Numbered from the stretch's first letter, positions 1 to 9,092 are shown. The stretch: 64,000 bases of DNA from an uncultured Clostridia bacterium (GCA_947628615.1 CANRAO010000005.1:19497-83496); one strand, 5' to 3'. A program made the numbers and translations. The notes: generated from the letters alone by a model not told the origin.

Positions 1-1771
1 GCCATTTCCTGCTGACTTCTTAGAAAGGCTCAAGGACGCTAACAGAATAGACGATATAATGTCTGACTATGTTCAGATAAAGAGAGCCGGTTCGGTATCA
101 AAATGCCTATGTCCGTTTCACTCTGAAAAAACCGCCTCCTGCACTATTTACACGGATACACAGAGCTTTTACTGCTTTGGCTGCGGAGCAGGAGGAGACG
201 TAATAACCTTTATTATGAAAATAGAAAACCTAGACTACTATGAGGCAATTAAACTGCTTGCAGAAAGAAGCGGTATCCCCCTTCCCGAGGATTCCTCACG
301 GGGAGACGATACAGTAAGAAAAAAGCAGCGGCTGTATGAAATGAACCGTGAGGCAGCGAGATTTTTCTTTAACAATTTACGCTCGCCGCAGGGAAAGATC
401 GGTCTTAAATATCTTATAGACAGAGGTTTGAAACCCGAAACTATTCAGAAATACGGTCTGGGTTTCGCTGAAAATAAGTGGACAAGCCTTAAAGATCATA
501 TGCTTATAAAAGGTTATTATGAAAATGAGCTTGTTGAAGCAAGTTTGCTGGGTCGTTCTCAGAGCGGAAGAACATACGATTTTTTCAAAAACAGAGTTAT
601 GTTCCCTTTCTTTGATTTAAGGGGTAACGTTATTGCATTCGGCGGCAGAACGCTTGACCCTGAGGACACCAGAAAATATCTTAACTCAAGAGAAACTATT
701 GTTTTTAAAAAGAACAGAACGTTGTTTTCCCTTAACTTTGCAAAGGAATCAGCTTCAAAGAAAAGACAACTTCTCCTTTGCGAGGGAAATATGGACGTAA
801 TATCAATGAATCAGGCAGGCTTTGAAAACACAGTTGCTACCTGCGGTACTGCTATAACCTCCGAGCACGCCAGACTTATGTCGCAATACTGCAAGGAAGT
901 CGTTATCTGCTACGATTCAGACGAAGCTGGACAGAAGGCATCAAAAAAAGCTATTGATCTTCTATCCGAGGTAGGACTTAACACACGGATAATTAAAATG
1001 GAGGGTGCTAAAGACCCGGACGAGTATATAAAGAAATTCGGTGCAACACGTTTTAAGCTGCTTATTGATAAGTCTGACAATGCCGTGGAGTTTGAGCTTA
1101 ATAAGGCAAAAATCGGTCTTGATATTGAAAACAGCGACGTTGACCGCATTGAATATATAAAAAAAAGCTATGATATTTTGTCCCAGGTAGAAAATGATAT
1201 TGACCGTGAGGTTTACATCAAGAGCTTTGTGAAAAGAATGAATATTTCCGAGGAAACTGCCTTTCGGGAAGTAGATACAATAATAAAGAAGCGTAAATAC
1301 TCAGGCAGAAGAAAGCAATGGCGTCAGCTTTATCAGAACACAGTCTCTCCTGCAAAAGTAGAAACAACTCCTGCAGCATCTGCGTTCAATAAAGAAGTCA
1401 AATGCGAAGAAGGTATATTATATTATCTCTATCAAAATCCCGATCAAGCAGACTTTATAAGCGGAGTTTTACCTGCCGAAAACTTTGTTACAGACGTAAA
1501 CAGGCGCATTTATTTAAGCCTTCTTTTTAAGATAAAAAACGACTTGGATTTTTCTCTTTCGTCATTCAACAGTGAATTTTCTGCCGATGAGATGGGAAAT
1601 GTTGCAAATATTATCGGCAGACGTCGAGAAATTCCTGTTGACAAACAAGTATTAACCGATTATATAAACGTGCTAAATTCGCATAATAATATTAATCAGC
1701 AATCTGCTGGTGAAATGTCAGATGACCAATTACTCAGATTCACCGAGAAAATGCGTAATGAAAAAACATAG
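1..1771 (+). CDS. dnaG: DNA primase DnaG (5' end just outside window)
   Basis: DNA primase makes RNA primers at the replication fork. The reading frame is open from base 2, 19 codons upstream of the first internal ATG (base 59). Those codons encode a normal DnaG N-terminus (PFPADFLERLKDANRIDDI), so the true start lies at or just before base 1; base 1 could be the G of the ATG. A CHC2 zinc-binding motif follows (CPFH, then CFGCGAGGD). The Toprim core has CEGNMD and YDSDEAG (the DxD metal site) in the middle of the protein. The C-terminal third is the less conserved helicase-interaction region. It is followed by rpoD, the classic macromolecular-synthesis order. About 590 residues is normal for the family. 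Confidence 0.97.
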   Translation, partial: PFPADFLERLKDANRIDDIMSDYVQIKRAGSVSKCLCPFHSEKTASCTIYTDTQSFYCFGCGAGGDVITFIMKIENLDYYEAIKLLAERSGIPLPEDSSRGDDTVRKKQRLYEMNREAARFFFNNLRSPQGKIGLKYLIDRGLKPETIQKYGLGFAENKWTSLKDHMLIKGYYENELVEASLLGRSQSGRTYDFFKNRVMFPFFDLRGNVIAFGGRTLDPEDTRKYLNSRETIVFKKNRTLFSLNFAKESASKKRQLLLCEGNMDVISMNQAGFENTVATCGTAITSEHARLMSQYCKEVVICYDSDEAGQKASKKAIDLLSEVGLNTRIIKMEGAKDPDEYIKKFGATRFKLLIDKSDNAVEFELNKAKIGLDIENSDVDRIEYIKKSYDILSQVENDIDREVYIKSFVKRMNISEETAFREVDTIIKKRKYSGRRKQWRQLYQNTVSPAKVETTPAASAFNKEVKCEEGILYYLYQNPDQADFISGVLPAENFVTDVNRRIYLSLLFKIKNDLDFSLSSFNSEFSADEMGNVANIIGRRREIPVDKQVLTDYINVLNSHNNINQQSAGEMSDDQLLRFTEKMRNEKT

Positions 1772-1861
1772 TTAAAAATCAGTCAAGGTGAATTTCTATT
1801 TTTAATAAGCGGCAGAAAGTAAGTTCATATGTTTTAAAAATACAATAAAAAAATCATATAC

Positions 1862-1874
1862 CCGTTATGAACGG
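1862..1874. repeat. short perfect palindrome upstream of rpoD
   Basis: CCGTT-ATG-AACGG lies in the dnaG-rpoD gap, 44 bases before the chosen rpoD start. It could be an operator half-site pair or chance. The ATG inside it begins an in-frame 17-codon extension of rpoD that has no ribosome binding site, so it is probably not the start. Confidence 0.25.
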
Positions 1875-1917
1875 ACTAAGCCGAAAAATAAATATCTTTA
1901 TGATTGGAGATTTGATT

Positions 1918-3021
1918 ATGACATATGATAAAAAATTAATTTTAGAAAACCTTATGGAAAAAGGAAAAACTACCGGAAGGCTTTCTACTAAAGACATTAC
2001 CGACGCTTTGGAAAAACTCGACTATGACGTTGAGCAAATGGACGCTTTTTACGATAACTGCGCAGCGCTCAATATAGAAATTATAGATGATATTTCCCCT
2101 GACGAAACGCTCGACATTACATCAAGCGACGATGAAAGCTCTGAAGATTCTGTTGATATATCGATATCTACAGAAGGAATTTCCATTGACGATCCCGTTA
2201 AAATCTATCTCAAGGAAATAGGCAGAGTTCCACTGCTGACAGCCGAGGACGAAATTCAGCTTGCCGAGCAAATGGGAAGCTCTGATGAGGAAAAAGCGTC
2301 AGAGGCAAGGAAGAAGCTCGCTGAGGCCAATCTGCGCCTTGTTGTGTCTATTGCAAAAAGATATGTAGGTCGTGGTATGAGCTTTTTAGATCTTATTCAG
2401 GAAGGAAATTTAGGTCTTATCAAGGCTGTTGAAAAATTCGACTACACAAAGGGATTTAAATTCTCAACCTATGCAACATGGTGGATCAGACAGGCTATTA
2501 CAAGAGCTATTGCCGATCAGGCAAGAACTATAAGGATCCCAGTCCATATGGTTGAAACAATAACAAAGGTAAAAAAGGTGTCATCTCAGCTTCTTCATAA
2601 AAACGGTCATGATCCAAGCTCTGAGGAAATTGCTCAGGAGCTTAATATGCCTGTTGAAAGAGTAAGAGATATTATGAGAATAGCTCAGGATCCTGTTTCT
2701 CTTGAAACACCTATCGGTGAGGAGGAAGACTCACATCTGGGGGATTTCATTCCTGACGACGAAGCTCCGGCACCTGCTGAGGCAGCTTCAAGAACTCTCT
2801 TGAAAGAACAGCTTAATCAGGTTCTTTCAACACTGACCGACCGTGAAGAAAAGGTTTTAAGACTTCGTTTCGGTCTTGAGGACGGTCGTTCAAGAACTTT
2901 AGAAGAAGTAGGCCAGAGATTTAACGTAACTCGTGAACGTATCAGACAAATAGAGGCAAAAGCTCTTAGAAAGCTGCGCCACCCGAACAGAAGCAACAAG
3001 GTTAAGGATTATTTGGATTAA
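1918..3021 (+). CDS. rpoD: Primary sigma factor RpoD (SigA)
   Basis: Housekeeping sigma-70 factor that directs RNA polymerase to -35/-10 promoters. The start at 1918 is chosen because GGAGA stands 7 bases upstream; an in-frame ATG at 1867 has no such site. The protein has 367 residues, the usual Firmicute size. Region 1.2 ([17 protein letters not shown]) is followed by region 2 ([16 protein letters not shown], then [20 protein letters not shown]), region 3, and region 4 with the helix-turn-helix ending in [20 protein letters not shown]. An acidic stretch near residues 55-85 belongs to the variable region 1.1. It lies directly downstream of dnaG. Many promoters in this window fit its consensus closely. 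Confidence 0.98.
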   Translation: MTYDKKLILENLMEKGKTTGRLSTKDITDALEKLDYDVEQMDAFYDNCAALNIEIIDDISPDETLDITSSDDESSEDSVDISISTEGISIDDPVKIYLKEIGRVPLLTAEDEIQLAEQMGSSDEEKASEARKKLAEANLRLVVSIAKRYVGRGMSFLDLIQEGNLGLIKAVEKFDYTKGFKFSTYATWWIRQAITRAIADQARTIRIPVHMVETITKVKKVSSQLLHKNGHDPSSEEIAQELNMPVERVRDIMRIAQDPVSLETPIGEEEDSHLGDFIPDDEAPAPAEAASRTLLKEQLNQVLSTLTDREEKVLRLRFGLEDGRSRTLEEVGQRFNVTRERIRQIEAKALRKLRHPNRSNKVKDYLD

Positions 3022-3087
3022 ATCAGCTTACGGGCGTTTTATCTACATAACCCTTACGCATCATTAATAAAAGAAAGGCTCAGATTT

Positions 3088-3939
3088 ATGGAACGCACCC
3101 GTAATAACTCTAACAATTCATATGATGATAATTACGAGCCTGATTATTATAACAGCTATGATGATGGCAATATCAGGTCAGATAAGAAAAGGCGCAGAAG
3201 AAATAAACGTCGAAGAGTTGTACTCTGGCTCATAACGCTTGGCATTTTAGCTATACTTATCGACCTTATTGTACTTCTATATACGGGTAGGATTTGGTTT
3301 AACTCCCCTGCCCGAAAGGAATACCCTGTTCAGGGCATAACAGTATCGTCTCTTCAGGGATCTATAAACTTTAACGCTCTTGAGATAGAAAATGTATCAT
3401 TTGCATATATTAAGTCTAGCGAGGGCAGAAACCTTAAAGATACACAATTTGATGCTTCCTGGAACAATTCCAAAGACAGCACAGTAAAAACAGGCGCATA
3501 CCACAAGTTTTCATTTACCGATGACGGACAATCTCAGGCTGAAAACTTTATTCAGTCAGTCGGTAAAATTTCAAAAAATGGATACAGACTTATCCCAGCA
3601 GTTGAAGTTACTAAAAGCGGTTTGTCGCTTGCATATTCCCCGAAGAAGGATACGGTCGTAAGCGAGTTAAAAGAGTACTGCAAAGCCATCAAAGATGAGT
3701 ACGGAGTAAATCCAATCATAATAACGGGAGATAAGTTTTACAATGACTATCTAAAGGACGACTTTTCAAGCTATAAGTTCTGGATAATAGATTTATTTTC
3801 AAAGCCTGATTATGTTAGTTGGAGCCTCTGGAACTACAGTCCCCGAGGAAAATTGAGCGGTACATCTAATTCAAAAAACTATCTCAATTTAAGTGTCTTT
3901 AACGGATCTAAACAGGACTTTGAAGAAATGCAGTATTAA
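3088..3939 (+). CDS. Membrane-anchored GH25 (lysozyme-like) protein with degenerate active site
   Basis: The protein has 283 residues. Its N-terminus is hydrophilic, Asn/Tyr/Asp-rich and then very basic (KKRRRRNKRRR), followed by one membrane helix at about residues 45-66 and an external domain. The segment ITVSSLQGSINF...VSFAYIKSSEG...KTGAYH matches the GH25 muramidase fold (family pattern GIDVSxxQG...FvixKatEG...GaYH). Key acids seem lost: the Asp of GIDVS is Thr here, and the later strand PAVEVT replaces the family's PxxDxE. It is therefore probably non-hydrolytic, perhaps glycan-binding, though this is inference from motif alignment by eye. It follows rpoD after 66 bases, with GAAAGG before the ATG, and ends at an inverted repeat. 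Confidence 0.7.
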   Translation: MERTRNNSNNSYDDNYEPDYYNSYDDGNIRSDKKRRRRNKRRRVVLWLITLGILAILIDLIVLLYTGRIWFNSPARKEYPVQGITVSSLQGSINFNALEIENVSFAYIKSSEGRNLKDTQFDASWNNSKDSTVKTGAYHKFSFTDDGQSQAENFIQSVGKISKNGYRLIPAVEVTKSGLSLAYSPKKDTVVSELKEYCKAIKDEYGVNPIIITGDKFYNDYLKDDFSSYKFWIIDLFSKPDYVSWSLWNYSPRGKLSGTSNSKNYLNLSVFNGSKQDFEEMQY

Positions 3940-4000
3940 AATATTTCAGCAAAACAATCAAATGCTTTATATAAAGTCTTTTAAAAGGCTGACGAATATT

Positions 4001-4028
4001 AAACCCCTCAAAATATTTTGAGGGGTTT
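4001..4028 (+). terminator. inverted repeat / terminator after GH25-like gene
   Basis: AAACCCCTC, a short loop, then GAGGGGTTT form a near-perfect stem about 60 bases after the stop codon. The T run after it is short. Confidence 0.65.
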
Positions 4029-4084
4029 AATAATGCGTAGAAGATCATTTATATGTTCTAAAACACAGATATAAGTAATAAAAT

Positions 4085-4115
4085 AAAAAGAGACAGCTTG
4101 TAAGCTGTCCCCTTT
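4085..4115 (-). terminator. terminator of abrB
   Basis: Read on the minus strand, GGACAGCTT and AAGCTGTC form a stem followed by TCTTTTTATTTT, 20 bases or so after the abrB stop codon. Confidence 0.8.
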
Positions 4116-4132
4116 TGAATATTATGTCAGTA

Positions 4133-4372
4133 CTATTTTGTCAATTCCTTGACGCAGTCGGCACAAACAAATTTGCCCTTGAATTCTGTAACTCCATCCT
4201 TGTTACCGCAGAAAGTACATGAACGTTGGAATTTCTTAAGGATGATCTTGTCACCATCAACATAAATCTCAAGTGCATCCTTAGGACCAATGTCATATGT
4301 CCTTCTCAGTTCAATTGGAATTACAATTCTTCCAAGTTCATCAAGTGGTCTTACAATTCCTGTTGATTTCAT
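4133..4372 (-). CDS. abrB: AbrB-family transition-state regulator with C-terminal zinc ribbon
   Basis: This small DNA-binding regulator has 79 residues. The N-terminal swapped-hairpin AbrB domain is nearly canonical (MKSTGIVRPLDELGRIVIPIELRR, broken here only by a few substitutions, then DALEIYVDGDKIILKK). The C-terminal half differs from the Bacillus protein: it has CTFC...CADC, a two-CxxC zinc-ribbon-like module. The start at 4372 follows AGGAGGGAAGAACAA; an upstream in-frame ATG would add 17 unlikely residues. AbrB-type proteins repress post-exponential and sporulation genes, and the divergent neighbour is spmA. Which genes it controls here cannot be seen. Confidence 0.9.
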   Translation of the reverse strand: MKSTGIVRPLDELGRIVIPIELRRTYDIGPKDALEIYVDGDKIILKKFQRSCTFCGNKDGVTEFKGKFVCADCVKELTK

Positions 4373-4523
4373 TTGTTCTTCCCTCCTAAACTCATAAAAT
4401 AATAACATCCAAACTAACATCAATAAAGGGAGTAATCTCCCTGATGATGACTTAAATAAAATCCACCGTCCTCTATGACGGAAAAGAATTTGTGGTTATA
4501 TATTTTATTCAATCTTATAATTA

Positions 4524-4551
4524 ATTTTACCATAATACAATTTTTTGTCAA
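4524..4551 (-). promoter_or_regulatory. sigma-A promoter of abrB
   Basis: On the minus strand TTGACA (4546-4551) and TAAAAT (4524-4529) are 16 bases apart. The resulting leader of about 145 bases contains two small hairpins (CCGTC/GACGG and GGGAG/CTCCC). Confidence 0.65.
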
Positions 4552-4597
4552 GCGAGATTACAAAAATGATTATAACTATTAACGAGGGGTACATTTT

Positions 4598-5167
4598 ATG
4601 TCTACAATTGTGGCAATCATTACTATTATATCCTTAATGCTAGGATTTTATAATAATAATTTATATTATATAACAAATTCTGTTATGGATAATACTGATA
4701 AATCAATACAGTTTGTTCTAACAATTGCAGGTACAATGGCTCTTTGGGGAGGATTAATGAACATTGTAAAGGAATCAAAATTAGATGAAAAAATTTCATC
4801 ACTTCTAAAACCACTAATGAGATTGATATTTTCAAAAATGAACCTCAGCGGTGAAGCTTACAAAGCAATAACAATGAATGTTACAGCAAACCTGCTCGGT
4901 CTTGGAAATGCCGCCACTCCTCTTGGAATAGACGCTATGAAAAAAATCAAAAAGGAAGAAAATATAGAGAGTCGCCCTTCAAAAAATATGGCGCTGTTCA
5001 CACTTCTTAATACAGCATCAATACAGCTTATCCCATCTACAGTAGCTGCAATACGCTTTTCACACGGCTCTAAAAACCCTATGGATATACTTCCTGCTGT
5101 TTTGATTTCATCGTTTATTTCACTTTTCTGCGCTGTAGTACTTATTAAAGTAACCTGGAAAAATTAA
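4598..5167 (+). CDS. spmA: Spore maturation protein A
   Basis: Membrane protein of the SpmA/SpmB pair, needed in Bacillus and Clostridium for normal dehydration of the spore core. The 189 residues match the family in length. The typical signature LLGLGNAATPLGIDAMKKI lies near residues 104-122, and a later segment LLNTASIQLIPSTVAAIR also matches. Several hydrophobic helices alternate with short loops. GAGGGG precedes the ATG by about 8 bases. spmB follows after a gap of about 120-130 bases, so the two are probably co-transcribed. The pair supports a spore-forming organism. Confidence 0.93.
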   Translation: MSTIVAIITIISLMLGFYNNNLYYITNSVMDNTDKSIQFVLTIAGTMALWGGLMNIVKESKLDEKISSLLKPLMRLIFSKMNLSGEAYKAITMNVTANLLGLGNAATPLGIDAMKKIKKEENIESRPSKNMALFTLLNTASIQLIPSTVAAIRFSHGSKNPMDILPAVLISSFISLFCAVVLIKVTWKN

Positions 5168-5289
5168 AAGAGTTAAGGGTCAAATTTGTTACACATTTTC
5201 ACAATACTTTACCTCATGATAAGACACCAATCTACATACTAAATCGGCTAATAATATCAAAAGAAAAGACCAATACTTTTAAAGGCATA

Positions 5290-5838
5290 GTGATTAATAT
5301 GAGTGAATTTATGTCTAATTACAAATTTTCAGATTTGATACTTCCGCTGATTATATCATTCATAATCGTTTACGGATATATTAAAAAGGTAAACATAATA
5401 GATTCATTCATAAAAGGTGCAATCAGTAATCTTAAAACAGCGGTGGAAATTTTCCCATCTATTCTACTGCTGATGGTGTCTATAGGAATGTTCAGTGCAT
5501 CGGGGGGAATTGAACTCATAACCAAGCTATTATCACCTATTACCTCATTTCTCGGCTTTCCTGAAGAATGTGTTCCGCTTGCAATACTGCGTCCGCTGTC
5601 GGGCAGCGGAGCGCTGAGTATGTTTGATTCAATTCTTTCAGAAAACTCACCAGACGGCTTTGCAGGACGTGTGGCAAGTGTTCTGATGGGGTCTACAGAA
5701 ACCACTTTCTATACACTGTCAGTATACTACGCTGCCTGCAAGATCAAACCGACTAAAAGAATTATACTCTACTGCTTATTTGCAGACTTTGTAGGGTTTA
5801 TAATGAGCTCTCTCACTGTTAATATTATATACCATTAA
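5290..5838 (+). CDS. spmB: Spore maturation protein B
   Basis: Partner of SpmA. The sequence has the family signatures ECVPLAILRPLSGSGAL and RVASVLMGSTETTFYTLSVYYAA, the latter typical of nucleoside-transporter-like Gate domains. Its 182 residues are normal for SpmB. Two starts are possible: GTG at 5290, with AAAGG only four bases before it, or ATG at 5299. Neither has ideal spacing, so the start is uncertain by three codons. It lies downstream of spmA on the same strand and upstream of a SpoVB-like flippase, forming a small sporulation and envelope group. Confidence 0.92.
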   Translation: MINMSEFMSNYKFSDLILPLIISFIIVYGYIKKVNIIDSFIKGAISNLKTAVEIFPSILLLMVSIGMFSASGGIELITKLLSPITSFLGFPEECVPLAILRPLSGSGALSMFDSILSENSPDGFAGRVASVLMGSTETTFYTLSVYYAACKIKPTKRIILYCLFADFVGFIMSSLTVNIIYH

Positions 5839-5911
5839 TTTATAAAATACAAGTTTATTACTGATTTCTGTTAAATTAAACACATATGCAATATATTAAA
5901 GGAGAATTCAT

Positions 5912-7606
5912 TTGAAAAAACAAGGCTTTTTAATGGGTTCATTTATTCTCGGAATAACTATGCTGATAACAAAGGCTTTGGGAATGATATATAGAATCCC
6001 TCTCACCAATATCTTAGGCGGAACAGGTATGGGATATTACTCGTCTGCCTATACGGTTTTTATGCCCCTGTATGCAATTGCCGCAAGCGGAATACCGTCA
6101 GCAATGTCTATGGTGGTGGCGGAAAACTATGCCTTTGAACGGTTCAAAAACATTAAGCGAATAAAGCACGCTTCCCTGATAGGATTTTCCTTTATATCTC
6201 TTCTTGCCTCAATGCTTATGATTTTACTCTCCTACCCTATTTCAAAATACATATCAGGTGAGAGCAAGTCGTATCTGTGCGTTATTGCCATTGCACCAAG
6301 CATTTTAGTAGGAAGTATTATGTCTGTATACAGAGGCTATTACGAGGGCTTGAGAAATATGCTTCCCACTGCTATTTCTGAGATCATAGAATCCATTCTT
6401 AGAGTAATATTTGGTCTGGGAGGCGCATATCTTGCAATTTATATTGCAAACTCAGGTTTTGAAAAAAACGGTACTGTTTTCGGTCAGGCAATCAGTAATC
6501 CCGATGATGTTATAAACGCCGCAACACCATATATCTCCGCATTTTCTCTCTTTGGAGTTACGTTCTCAACACTTATTGCAACAATTTACTGTGCACTTCA
6601 CTCCAAGCTTTCAGGCGACGGAATTACAAAGCAAATGATCGAAAGCGATATTGTAACTGACAGAATGAGAACAATATTCAAATCAGTATTATCGCTTGCA
6701 TTTCCCATTGCTGTAAGCTCTGTTATAACCACCGTAATCTCAATGATAGATCTTGCAACCATTCCTACGCTTATTAAAATGCTTTTTGAGAGAAACAGCA
6801 GCATTGAGCTGTTTAGAACTATAGGCGATCATATTGACGCAGACGATATTCCGAACTTCGTATACGGCTCATTTGTGGGTCTTGCCCTGACTATATTCGG
6901 TCTTGTTCCGTCTCTGACCAGCATTTTTGGCAAAAGCTCTTTTGCAAACGTAGCTACCTGTTATTCAAAAAAGAATATGCCCGCTCTTGCAAAAAGCGCA
7001 AATGCAGCTCTTTTTTCAACCAACTTTATTGCTATACCCTGCTCTCTCGGAATGATGATTTTAAGCGAGCCAGTTTTATCATTATTTTTCAGTACAAGAC
7101 CTCTGGAGGTTGCTATTTCCGTCAAGCCTCTTATACATCTATGTACAGGTATGATTTTCATATCAATAACCGTTACGACTTTTTCGCTTCTTCAGGCTGT
7201 GGGAAACGTAAAAGCACCGCTTAAAATTCTGGCAGTGGGCTTGATAATAAAACTGATACTTAATGTCGCACTGATGAGTATAGCACCGCTTAATATAAAC
7301 GGTGCCGCCATATCGACAAGTATTTGCTATATGTATATAGGAATACGTGCTGTTCACACTTTTATTAAATACACAGGTGTAAAAATCGATTTAATTACAA
7401 CTACATTAAAACCTCTGTTTGCCGGAATTCTTTCCACCATTGTAATTTTATTCAGCTATATTATAGTAAATGAACGCCAAAATCAGGTTATATCACTACT
7501 TTTTTCCATAATTGTAGGTAGCATTATGTACATTTTATTTATGTGTTTATTGTCTGTTTTCAACAAAAATACTATAAAAAGCCTTTTTTCTAATACAAAT
7601 ATTTAA
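5912..7606 (+). CDS. SpoVB/MurJ-like polysaccharide or lipid-II flippase (MATE/MOP superfamily)
   Basis: This 564-residue polytopic membrane protein has about 14 hydrophobic helices. Its N-terminus (GITMLITKALGMIYRIPL...GTGMGYYSSAY) is typical of the stage V sporulation protein B / oligosaccharide-flippase family, as is PTAISEIIESILRVIFG near residue 155. The family moves lipid-linked sugars across the membrane; SpoVB supports spore cortex synthesis. A TTG start at 5912 is chosen because AAAGGAGA lies about eight bases upstream. The adjacent spmA/spmB make a sporulation role likely, but SpoVB paralogues such as YtgP also act in vegetative cells, so no symbol is given. Confidence 0.85.
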   Translation: MKKQGFLMGSFILGITMLITKALGMIYRIPLTNILGGTGMGYYSSAYTVFMPLYAIAASGIPSAMSMVVAENYAFERFKNIKRIKHASLIGFSFISLLASMLMILLSYPISKYISGESKSYLCVIAIAPSILVGSIMSVYRGYYEGLRNMLPTAISEIIESILRVIFGLGGAYLAIYIANSGFEKNGTVFGQAISNPDDVINAATPYISAFSLFGVTFSTLIATIYCALHSKLSGDGITKQMIESDIVTDRMRTIFKSVLSLAFPIAVSSVITTVISMIDLATIPTLIKMLFERNSSIELFRTIGDHIDADDIPNFVYGSFVGLALTIFGLVPSLTSIFGKSSFANVATCYSKKNMPALAKSANAALFSTNFIAIPCSLGMMILSEPVLSLFFSTRPLEVAISVKPLIHLCTGMIFISITVTTFSLLQAVGNVKAPLKILAVGLIIKLILNVALMSIAPLNINGAAISTSICYMYIGIRAVHTFIKYTGVKIDLITTTLKPLFAGILSTIVILFSYIIVNERQNQVISLLFSIIVGSIMYILFMCLLSVFNKNTIKSLFSNTNI

Positions 7607-7613
7607 AAAGCCC

Positions 7614-7642
7614 TTGAAATTCGATTTAAATTAGGGTATTAT
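7614..7642 (+). promoter_or_regulatory. sigma-A promoter before mazG
   Basis: TTGAAA (7614-7619), 17 bases, TATTAT (7637-7642). It would give a leader of about 165 bases before mazG. Confidence 0.65.
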
Positions 7643-7649
7643 ATTAAAG

Positions 7650-7812
7650 GTTATTAATTGTGCAAATAACTTTACAAACCAGCATTTCTCGGACTGGTCG
7701 GCTAACAATCAGCCTTACTTTTCGGGTTCTTTTATATTCTGCACATCAGCCTATGTGATAAGTATTTTGCATGATTATTAAAACATCAAATCCTTTTGGA
7801 GTTATTTTATTT
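7650..7812 (+). other. structured leader of unknown type upstream of mazG
   Basis: Between the promoter and mazG there are about 160 non-coding bases with small potential hairpins: CCAG/CTGG, GGCT/AGCC and CACAT/ATGTG. I do not recognise a known riboswitch or attenuator, and no poly-T terminator stem is obvious. Confidence 0.3.
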
Positions 7813-8610
7813 ATGGTCGATTTCAATTTTAAAGAAAAATATACAATTGATGATTTAATTGAAATCGTAAGGATTTTGAGAAGTGAAAATGGATGTCCCT
7901 GGGATAAGGAACAGACTCATAAATCTATTCGTATGGATTTTCTTGAGGAGGTTTATGAGGTTATTGAAGCCATTGATTTTGAAAGCGAGGAAATGCTTAG
8001 AGAAGAGCTTGGCGATGTTCTTTTACAGGTTGTGTTTCATTCTCAGATAGAAACAGAAAAAGATTCATTTAACTTTTCAGATGTTACAGATGATATTTGT
8101 AAAAAGTTAATTATTCGTCATCCGCACGTCTTCGGAGAGGTTTCTGTCAGCAGTTCGGAAGAGGTTTTGAAAAACTGGGACAGAATTAAGAAAGATACAA
8201 AGGGACAGGAAACCTTTACCGACACTTTAAAAAGCGTTCCCCGTGTGTTCCCTTCTCTTTTAAGGGCAAGCAAGTTGGGTAAGAGAGCTTCAAGAGCTAA
8301 TCTTGATTTTAAGAACGCAGACGATGCTCTCAAATCGCTGAGGGACGAGGTAGACGAATTAACAGCTGCTATGAAAACTGATGATACTGCACTGATTTCA
8401 GAAGAAATCGGAGATGTTATTTTTTCAGCAGTAAATGTCGCGAGGAAATCAGGGCTTAACGCAGAAGAACTTCTTACTCAAGCTAACGAGAAGTTTATAG
8501 CACGCTTTGAAAAGGTTGAGCAAATGACTATTGAAAATAACGAGAATATGCAGGATTTATCAGCAGACAAGCTGGACAAATACTGGAACAAGGCAAAGGA
8601 AGACAAATGA
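7813..8610 (+). CDS. mazG: Nucleoside triphosphate pyrophosphohydrolase MazG
   Basis: Hydrolyses (d)NTPs to monophosphate and pyrophosphate, a house-cleaning and stress role. Two MazG domains are visible. The first contains GCPWDKEQTH and the metal-binding EEVYEVIEAID...REELGDVLLQVVFHS pattern. The second contains EVDELTAAMK...SEEIGDVIFSAVNVAR. With the start at 7813 the protein has 265 residues, normal for bacterial MazG. GGAG lies 12 bases upstream; an in-frame ATG at 7771 would add 14 residues unlike the family and has no ribosome site. hup follows after 113 bases. Confidence 0.95.
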   Translation: MVDFNFKEKYTIDDLIEIVRILRSENGCPWDKEQTHKSIRMDFLEEVYEVIEAIDFESEEMLREELGDVLLQVVFHSQIETEKDSFNFSDVTDDICKKLIIRHPHVFGEVSVSSSEEVLKNWDRIKKDTKGQETFTDTLKSVPRVFPSLLRASKLGKRASRANLDFKNADDALKSLRDEVDELTAAMKTDDTALISEEIGDVIFSAVNVARKSGLNAEELLTQANEKFIARFEKVEQMTIENNENMQDLSADKLDKYWNKAKEDK

Positions 8611-8614
8611 ATCA

Positions 8615-8642
8615 GGCTAAAAGAAATTTTGTAGAAAATTTC
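8615..8642 (+). repeat. AT-rich perfect inverted repeat after mazG
   Basis: AAAAGAAATTTT, four-base loop, AAAATTTCTTTT. It could act as a weak terminator or mRNA 3' stabiliser between mazG and hup. A second small hairpin (CCGAA/TTCGG) follows. Confidence 0.45.
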
Positions 8643-8723
8643 TTTTAATTGGCTTAACCGAAAAAATTCGGTAAGCAAATAAATTATTATGGCTTTTAGC
8701 CAACAATTTGGGAGGAAATTAAA

Positions 8724-8999
8724 ATGACAAAGACTGAGCTTGTAAACCTTATCGCCGATAAGGGAGACTACTCAAAAAAGGATGCTGAGAAAGCATTGGC
8801 AACAGTTATTGACGCAATTACAACATCACTAAAGAAAGGCGAAAAGATTTCTATTGTAGGATTCGGTACTTTTGAAGTTCGTGACAGAGCTGCTAAGACC
8901 GCTATCAATCCTATGACTAAGGAAAAGATTCAAGTTCCTGCTAAGAAAGTTCCTGCTTTCAAGGCTGGAAAGGCTCTTAAAGACGCAGTTGCTAAGTAA
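8724..8999 (+). CDS. hup: DNA-binding protein HU
   Basis: Histone-like nucleoid protein that bends DNA without sequence specificity. It has 91 residues. The N-terminal helical dimerisation part (MTKTELVNLIADKGDYSKKD) and the beta-arm signature (GFGTFEVRDRAAKTAINPMT, then VPAKKVPAFKAGKALK) are textbook. A strong GGGAGGAAATTAAA precedes the ATG, suiting a highly expressed gene. A strong terminator follows 15 bases after the stop, so hup is probably expressed partly apart from rqcP. Confidence 0.98.
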   Translation: MTKTELVNLIADKGDYSKKDAEKALATVIDAITTSLKKGEKISIVGFGTFEVRDRAAKTAINPMTKEKIQVPAKKVPAFKAGKALKDAVAK

Positions 9000-9014
9000 A
9001 TTACTATAATGCTT

Positions 9015-9042
9015 GCCTGTCAGAAGACTGACAGGCTTTTAA
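9015..9042 (+). terminator. rho-independent terminator of hup
   Basis: GCCTGTCAG, loop AAGA, CTGACAGGC, then TTTTAATTT: a perfect 9-bp stem. Confidence 0.92.
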
Positions 9043-9092
9043 TTTATAACATTATTAATAAAACAATAATAGTATTTAAGGCGGTGATTAAT

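Noticed and set aside
1867..1917. N-terminal extension of RpoD from the ATG at 1867
   Set aside because: It has no ribosome binding site and would add 17 residues unlike the family; the ATG at 1918 has GGAGA seven bases upstream.
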